The position numbers and the translations under genes were made by a program. A stretch of 9,080 bases of DNA from UBA6911 sp964481255 (lineage in GTDB: Bacteria; Acidobacteriota; UBA6911): contig CAYZTZ010000131.1 in NCBI GenBank assembly GCA_964481255.1, positions 1-9,080 of the forward strand. The letters run 5' to 3'. Below the pieces are notes generated by a model. That model made no database searches and had not been told where the DNA came from. It saw only the letters and a program-made list of their open reading frames with translations. Below are positions 5,654 through 9,080 of the stretch, piece after piece. How positions within the stretch are numbered: the first letter of the stretch is position 1; each line of letters opens with the position of its first letter.

Positions 5654-7417
5654 TCAGAACAATCCCTTGACTTCACCGGTATGAACGTCGATATCGACGC
5701 GGCGGAAGCCGGGGTTTGATCCGGTTCCGGGCATGAGACTGATGCTTCCCGCCAGCGGGCAGAGGAACCTTGCGCCCGAGAAAATCAGGATGTCCCGGAT
5801 TGGAAGCGTCCATCCTTTGGGCACTCCCTTGACACTGGGTTCGTGGCTCAGGCTCAGGTGCGTCTTCACCATGAGGGTGGCGTAATCGGCGTACTTGGGA
5901 TCCGATTCGAAGGCCTTGGCTTTGGCCAAAGCTTCAGGGGTCCAGGAAACACCGTCGGCCCCGTAGACCTCCTTGGCGATTTTCTCGACGCGGTCGCGAA
6001 GCTTCATCTCCAGCGGGTACAGATACTGGAAATCGGTCTTTTCGTTGCAGGCCTCGATGACGGCCTCGGCGAGCTCGATGGCGCCTTCTCCGCCTTTCGC
6101 CCACTGCTCGGAAACGGCGCATCGGGCTCCGGCGGCTTCCGCCGCCTTGCGGATCATGGCGATCTCATCCTTGGTGTCCGTGTGGAACTTGTTGATGCAG
6201 ACCACAGGATTGATTCCGGCCTTGCGGATGATGCCGATATGGTGAATCAGGTTGCAAAGCCCTTCCTCGAGCAGCTTGAGGTTTTCCTTGGTATAGGCCT
6301 CGGGCAGGGGAACGCCCGGGGTGACGGTGGGCCCTTTGCCGTGCATTTTGAGAGCCCGGACTGTGGCCGTAAGCACCGAGGTGCTCGGTTTCATGTTGGC
6401 GTAGCGGCACTTGACGTTCCAGAACTTTTCGAAACCGATGTCGGCGCCGAATCCGCTCTCCGTGACGTGATAATCAAAGAGCTTGAGGCCGACGCGGTCG
6501 CCGATAATGGATGATTGCCCCACGGCGATGTTCGCGAAAGGCCCGGCGTGCACCATCAGGGGCTGGTACTCGGCGGTGCAGCAGAGCGTCGGGTTGATCG
6601 TGTTTCGCATCCACGCCGTCATGGCTCCCGCCACTTCAAGATCCGATGTTGTGACGGGCTTCCCGTATTTGTCAAAGGCCAGGGTGATGCTGCCGATGCG
6701 CTCCCGCAGGTCCGCCAGGTCGCGGACAATCGCGAGGATGGCCATGAGCTCCGAGCTTGGGATGATGTTGAAATGGGACTGCATCATGTAGCCGTCCTGC
6801 TTGTCCCCTATCCCGATGATGATGTTCCGCAAGGCCTGAGCGCAGTAATCAATGACCCAGGTAAACTCGACGCGCGTGGGATCGATATCCAGCCGTCGCA
6901 TTTTGGAGAGCTTCTGCAGCTTCTCGTCGTCATAGTTCCGCTCATGCTGCATCCGCGCGGTCAAGGCGACCATGGCCAGGTTGTGCGCGTTCATGATGTC
7001 GTTGAGATCCCCGGTGAGCCCCAGTGAGAACTCGGTCATCGGGATCAGCAGCGCATTCCCTCCTCCCGCCGCTGTCCCCTTGATGTTCATCGTAGGGCCG
7101 CCCGACGGCTGTCGTATGCAGCCGCCGACGTTCTTCCCCAACTTGCCCAGACCTTCGATCAGTCCTATGGAAGTTGTTGTTTTCCCTTCACCCAGGGGCG
7201 TCGGTGTTATTGCCGTCACTTCAACAAATTTGCCGTCGGGGCGATCCTTGAGCCGTTCGATGATCTTGAGAAAATTCAGCTTGCTCACTCTCCCCATGGG
7301 CAGTATTTCTTCGTCCTTAAGTCCCAAACGGTCCTTCCATTCCGAAACCGTGGGCATGTTCTTTTCGGTGGCCTGGGCTATCTCCCAATCGGCCATCTTT
7401 GTTGCATCGTAGGGCAT
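5654..7417 (-). CDS. fhs: Formate-tetrahydrofolate ligase (formyl-THF synthetase), C1-THF-synthase-like subtype
   Basis: A 587-residue cytoplasmic enzyme that makes 10-formyl-THF from formate, THF and ATP; it feeds FolD. Residues 72-82 (PTPLGEGKTTT) are the ATP-binding P-loop. RQPSGGPTMNIKGTAAGGG (102-120) corresponds to the canonical REPSLGP...GGAAGGGY segment but has Gln for Glu at 103. Later come LTGDLNDIMNAHNL, VHAGPFANIAVGQSSII, ESGFGADIGFEKFWNVKCR, RALKMHG and the LPIRDILIFSGARFL...SLMPGTGSNPGFRR end. The RQPS motif and the C-terminal GLF resemble the synthetase domain of eukaryotic C1-THF synthase (MTHFD1) more than classical acetogen Fhs. Length is about 28 residues above the usual 556-560. 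The start at 7417 has GGAGGAG 10 bases upstream; Met8 (MADWEIAQ) aligns with the classical start and is an alternative. A promoter lies just upstream; convergent with folD. Confidence 0.97.
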   Translation of the reverse strand: MPYDATKMADWEIAQATEKNMPTVSEWKDRLGLKDEEILPMGRVSKLNFLKIIERLKDRPDGKFVEVTAITPTPLGEGKTTTSIGLIEGLGKLGKNVGGCIRQPSGGPTMNIKGTAAGGGNALLIPMTEFSLGLTGDLNDIMNAHNLAMVALTARMQHERNYDDEKLQKLSKMRRLDIDPTRVEFTWVIDYCAQALRNIIIGIGDKQDGYMMQSHFNIIPSSELMAILAIVRDLADLRERIGSITLAFDKYGKPVTTSDLEVAGAMTAWMRNTINPTLCCTAEYQPLMVHAGPFANIAVGQSSIIGDRVGLKLFDYHVTESGFGADIGFEKFWNVKCRYANMKPSTSVLTATVRALKMHGKGPTVTPGVPLPEAYTKENLKLLEEGLCNLIHHIGIIRKAGINPVVCINKFHTDTKDEIAMIRKAAEAAGARCAVSEQWAKGGEGAIELAEAVIEACNEKTDFQYLYPLEMKLRDRVEKIAKEVYGADGVSWTPEALAKAKAFESDPKYADYATLMVKTHLSLSHEPSVKGVPKGWTLPIRDILIFSGARFLCPLAGSISLMPGTGSNPGFRRVDIDVHTGEVKGLF

Positions 7418-7472
7418 TGTCTGCGCTCCTCCGTGTTCAATAAATTAACAGCCTCGTCATGCCGGCCGAAGC

Positions 7473-7500
7473 ATTATAAAGGAAAATCGTGGAAAGTCCA
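7473..7500 (-). promoter_or_regulatory. Predicted sigma70-type promoter of fhs
   Basis: On the minus strand TGGACT (7500-7495, 4/6 matches to -35) is followed after 16 bases by a perfect TATAAT (7478-7473). Transcription would begin near 7466, giving a leader of about 50 bases that contains the GGAGGAG ribosome site. Confidence 0.6.
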
Positions 7501-7514
7501 TTGCTCTGGCAGAA

Positions 7515-7542
7515 ATTGCGACTAAATGCAGGGGGTCGCAAT
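7515..7542. promoter_or_regulatory. Dyad upstream of the fhs promoter (candidate regulator site)
   Basis: ATTGCGAC (7515-7522) and GTCGCAAT (7535-7542) are an exact 8-bp inverted repeat separated by 12 bases. It is centred about 62 bases upstream of the predicted fhs start of transcription. This is a plausible activator or repressor site, or an RNA hairpin for transcripts from further upstream. Confidence 0.4.
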
Positions 7543-7557
7543 CGAATGCGGCTTGCG

Positions 7558-7574
7558 GCGACCTCCATGGTCGC
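7558..7574. repeat. Inverted repeat GCGACC-N5-GGTCGC
   Basis: GCGACC (7558-7563) and GGTCGC (7569-7574) form a perfect 6-bp stem with a 5-base loop. It reuses the GCGAC/GTCGC core of the dyad at 7515-7542, so the four copies could pair in alternative ways or bind the same protein. Confidence 0.4.
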
Positions 7575-7868
7575 GTGACAGGGGCTGCGGGGGCGCCCGT
7601 TTATGGGTGGATTGTGCGGGAAAACGGGTATATCATAAAAAGCGCGCGAAGAATGGAAGGAGCGGATGGAACATGAGCTGCTTCCAGAAAACGGCATCCA
7701 TTTTACAACGGCCCGGCGCAACAACTCCCAATTCATATACCAGGTCGTGCATGCGTTTGAACCCGTTTTGAAGGGTGAAGTGTGCATTGAAGCGGCCTGG
7801 CAAGGCCGGCGCCCTTGGAAATCCGTCATGGAACGCCGCAAGGGAACGATCCCATCCAAGGAGGTCTT

Positions 7869-8369
7869 ATGGCTAAAAAGCTGCAATTGCGCGAAGGGTT
7901 GCGAAAACAGAAGCGGGGCTCGCTCGGCGGGTCCTATCCGCGTCTGGAAAAATACCCCTCGAATACAAGATGTCCTCGGTGTGATCTGTGGTTTAAGGAC
8001 GGCGCCTGGAGGCGCGGGGCGCCGGACGGCAAACAGGAGCCGCAATACAGGCTGTGCCCGGCTTGCGTTCAGATTCGTGACGGCACAATCGGGGGAATCG
8101 TCCAATTCAGCGGCACTTTCGCCGGCAGCCATCGCGAGGAGCTGCTGAACCGCATTCGGAATGTGGAGAGACAAACGCAGGAAGAAAGACCGCTGGAACG
8201 CATCATCGATTTGAAAGAGGAGAGGGGGCAGATCGTGGTCTCGGCCACGACGGAACATCTCGTCGCAAGAATCGGGAAAGCCATCCAGAGAGATTTCGGC
8301 GGGACGCTCAACTTGAAATATGCGCCGGAGGACAAATTCGCCTTCGTGCACTGGCATAGGGATAATTGA
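7869..8369 (+). CDS. Zinc-ribbon protein of the BCAM0308 type (conserved, function unknown)
   Basis: A 166-residue soluble, basic protein. After a charged N-terminus (MAKKLQLREGLRKQKRG) come two Cys pairs, CPRC (about residues 35-38) and CPAC (about 64-67), spaced to form one zinc ribbon. The remainder (GTFAGSHREELLNRIRNVER, PLERIIDLKEERGQIVVSAT, TEHLVARIGKAIQRDFGGTL) matches the small family annotated as BCAM0308, whose zinc-ribbon start resembles that of the ribosome-export protein NMD3 (family link from memory). A ribosome or RNA role would be inference only. The start at 7869 has AAGGAGG 4-5 bases upstream, a near-perfect ribosome site; the frame stays open upstream to 7815 without one. 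A hairpin (8372-8402) follows the stop. It stands alone, with no clear operon partner. Confidence 0.82.
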   Translation: MAKKLQLREGLRKQKRGSLGGSYPRLEKYPSNTRCPRCDLWFKDGAWRRGAPDGKQEPQYRLCPACVQIRDGTIGGIVQFSGTFAGSHREELLNRIRNVERQTQEERPLERIIDLKEERGQIVVSATTEHLVARIGKAIQRDFGGTLNLKYAPEDKFAFVHWHRDN

Positions 8370-8371
8370 AC

Positions 8372-8402
8372 TGCCGATAAACAGCCTTTTGCTGTTTTGG
8401 CA
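8372..8402 (+). terminator. Hairpin after the zinc-ribbon gene (possible terminator)
   Basis: AAACAGC and GCTGTTT form a 7-bp stem with a CTTTT loop, extended by outer TGCC/GGCA. It starts 3 bases after the stop codon. The 3' side is T-rich within the stem but no clean T-run follows, so it is a moderate candidate. Confidence 0.4.
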
Positions 8403-8407
8403 AAATC

Positions 8408-8431
8408 AGGGCGATCGGCGAAGCGCCCTGT
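8408..8431. repeat. Inverted repeat CAGGGCG / CGCCCTG
   Basis: A perfect 7-bp stem with a 10-base loop. On the minus strand it is followed by ATTTTGCC, so it could act as a leftward terminator. No minus-strand gene ends here, though. Confidence 0.4.
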
Positions 8432-8446
8432 GAGCACGCCTCCTCA

Positions 8447-8545
8447 GAGGCTGTCTCACAGCCGGAAAATTCAAAAGATCGCTTTAACGGAACCGGTCAT
8501 TTGAGGCCGGCATGGGAGCAGGCGTGCGGGTTTTGTGACAGCCTC
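8447..8545. mobile_element. Short element with 9-bp inverted termini (possible MITE or IS remnant)
   Basis: GAGGCTGTC (8447-8455) and GACAGCCTC (8537-8545) are exact reverse complements 81 bases apart. With a 2-base indel the match extends to GAGGCTGTCTCACA against TGTGACAGCCTC. GAGGCTGTCTCA-type ends resemble terminal repeats of several IS families (from memory). No transposase lies inside and no clear target duplication flanks it. It may be a non-autonomous element or simply a long-range stem. Confidence 0.35.
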
Positions 8546-8720
8546 CGGAGACCCGTCTGCGCGTTTTCCTGGTTTGATGGCCGGTGCGGCCGACTCATGA
8601 ACTCAGCCGGATTCGGTCGCGGCCGTCCGGCGCCCTGATAAAACGGGTCTGGAACAGGAGGCGGCCGCCCGGGAGGAACCGCCGCCCATACGGAAGCGCA
8701 ATGGGAGGAAAAAGCAGGAG

Positions 8721-8981
8721 ATGACAGAGCCCGTGGAGCTGCCCATCGAGGACACGATGGATCTGCACAGTTTCCCGCCCCGGGAAACCGCCGACCTCGT
8801 TGAGGAATATCTCCATCAGGCGGTCCTGAAAGGATTCGGGGAAGTCCGCATCGTTCACGGCCGCGGGATAGGGGTCCAGAGGCGTATCGTCCACGCCATA
8901 CTTCAAAATCATCCTCAGGTGATCGCCTTCCGCGACGCGGCCGACCTCGGATCCACGGTAGTCCTGCTGAAGCGGTCATGA
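8721..8981 (+). CDS. Stand-alone Smr (small MutS-related) domain protein
   Basis: An 86-residue protein that is essentially one Smr domain. It has ELPIEDTMDLHSFPPRETAD with the conserved DLH (residues 14-16), a helix (VEEYLHQAVLKGFGEVRI) and the HGRGIGVQRRIVHAIL signature, then QNHPQVIAFRDA and the final strand STVVLLKRS. Smr domains in MutS2 and stand-alone proteins can be nicking or RNA endonucleases; the DLH and HGRG residues thought to matter are present. The usual GGxGAT before the last strand is degenerate (DLGST). The start at 8721 is the first ATG in frame. Its ribosome site is ambiguous: AGGAG directly abuts the ATG, and GGGAGG is 12 bases upstream. The length fits the short family members. 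It follows a 350-base non-coding region and is followed by a separate promoter, so it is probably monocistronic. Confidence 0.88.
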   Translation: MTEPVELPIEDTMDLHSFPPRETADLVEEYLHQAVLKGFGEVRIVHGRGIGVQRRIVHAILQNHPQVIAFRDAADLGSTVVLLKRS

Positions 8982-9030
8982 AACCCCTTATCCGGCGCGG
9001 CCTGAACGGCTGTTGCTTTCCGCATGGGCG

Positions 9031-9059
9031 TTGACAGGGGCCCCGTTGTCGGCTAACGT
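9031..9059 (+). promoter_or_regulatory. Predicted promoter for a gene beyond the window
   Basis: TTGACA (9031-9036) is a perfect -35; 17 bases later TAACGT (9054-9059) keeps the three best-conserved -10 positions (T1, A2, T6). The spacer holds the palindrome GGGGCCCC. CGTTGTC occurs at 9044-9050 and again at 9057-9063, flanking and overlapping the -10 box, a possible operator. Confidence 0.5.
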
Positions 9060-9072
9060 TGTCACTTCGAAT

Positions 9073-9080
9073 AAAGGAGA
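9073..9080 (+). promoter_or_regulatory. Ribosome-binding site of the next gene
   Basis: The window ends in AAAGGAGA, a strong ribosome-binding site resembling the one before folD. A start codon is expected within about 10 bases past the end. Confidence 0.6.

Larger units (their letters stand above)
7418..7868. other. Divergent intergenic region between fhs and the zinc-ribbon gene
   Basis: About 450 bases. The left part holds the fhs ribosome site, promoter and two related dyads. A CCCGTTT/AAACGGG inverted repeat (7596-7602/7622-7628) and a weak plus-strand promoter-like pair (TTGTGC 7612-7617, CATAAA 7634-7639) follow. From 7666 an open frame with a fair ribosome site (AAGGAG) runs through to 8148, but its last 280 bases overlap the well-supported gene at 7869 in another frame. 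The 7666-7868 part could be a short or decayed gene; I do not recognise it. Confidence 0.5.
8370..8720. other. Non-coding region before the Smr gene
   Basis: About 350 bases without a supported gene. It contains the two hairpins at 8372-8402 and 8408-8431 and the 99-bp element with inverted ends. The stretch up to the Smr start is GC-rich with no clear promoter. The long leftward open frame across 8497-8979 is antisense to the Smr gene and has an Arg/Pro/Gly-rich translation. Confidence 0.55.

Noticed and set aside
7666..8148. Plus-strand open frame starting MEHELLPENG with a fair ribosome site
   Set aside because: It overlaps the supported gene at 7869 by 280 bases in a different frame and is not recognisable. 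At most the first 200 bases could be a decayed or short gene.
7437..8357. 306-codon minus-strand open frame
   Set aside because: It is antisense to the zinc-ribbon gene, which has a near-perfect ribosome site and a recognisable family. The translation has no recognisable domain, and it would also cover the fhs promoter.
8497..8979. Minus-strand 160-codon frame
   Set aside because: Antisense to the Smr gene, with low-quality composition.
1..9080. CRISPR array, tRNA/rRNA genes, prophage or defence genes
   Set aside because: No regularly spaced repeats, cloverleaf sequence or recognisable phage, transposase or defence protein was found on either strand.

Overview
The window is about 9.1 kb of GC-rich bacterial DNA with one fixed-length assembly gap (100 N, 3483-3582). 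The gene content suggests an anaerobic, one-carbon-metabolising bacterium of the Desulfobacterota (former Deltaproteobacteria, for example near Syntrophobacterales), probably a metagenome or draft assembly. This is inferred from three things: an AmmeMemoRadiSam operon with export signals, an unusual formate-tetrahydrofolate ligase subtype paired with FolD, and small conserved proteins (an 80-aa 'VYGLGRFPVTLYKEQW' protein and a stand-alone Smr protein) that I associate with that group. No tRNA, rRNA, CRISPR array, phage gene or transposase was seen.

Layout. 1-3260, minus strand: three co-directional genes read right to left. They are a radical SAM enzyme (AmrS, 2028-3260), a fused Memo-AMMECR1 protein (AmrB+AmrA, 412-1938) and the start of a polytopic spermidine-synthase-like membrane protein (1-272, cut by the window edge). 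A good sigma70-type promoter lies just before amrS. 3261-3730: intergenic DNA with imperfect 7-bp tandem repeats, a hairpin and the gap. 3731-3973, plus: a small conserved coiled-coil protein. 3974-4258: palindrome-rich leader ending in a terminator-like hairpin just before folD. 4259-5146, plus: folD, followed by a strong terminator. 5147-5653: non-coding DNA with several inverted repeats. 5654-7417, minus: fhs, convergent with folD. 7418-7868: fhs promoter and upstream dyads, then the leader of the next gene. 7869-8369, plus: zinc-ribbon protein of the BCAM0308 type. 8370-8720: hairpins and a short element with 9-bp inverted termini. 8721-8981, plus: Smr-domain protein. 8982-9080: a promoter and a ribosome-binding site for a gene that starts just past the window.

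How the genes work together. Fhs and FolD catalyse consecutive steps that carry formate to 5,10-methylene-tetrahydrofolate: formyl-THF synthesis, then cyclohydrolase and dehydrogenase. This is the methyl branch of the Wood-Ljungdahl pathway or general C1 supply. The Amr genes form the conserved but biochemically uncharacterised AmmeMemoRadiSam system. The notable point is that both Amr proteins here begin with export-type signals (a twin-arginine motif on the radical SAM enzyme, a signal or lipoprotein-like start on the Memo-AMMECR1 fusion), and the radical SAM protein has an extra CXXCH motif. They are co-directional with a membrane protein gene. This is the best candidate in the window for an under-described system: an envelope-located AmmeMemoRadiSam module.
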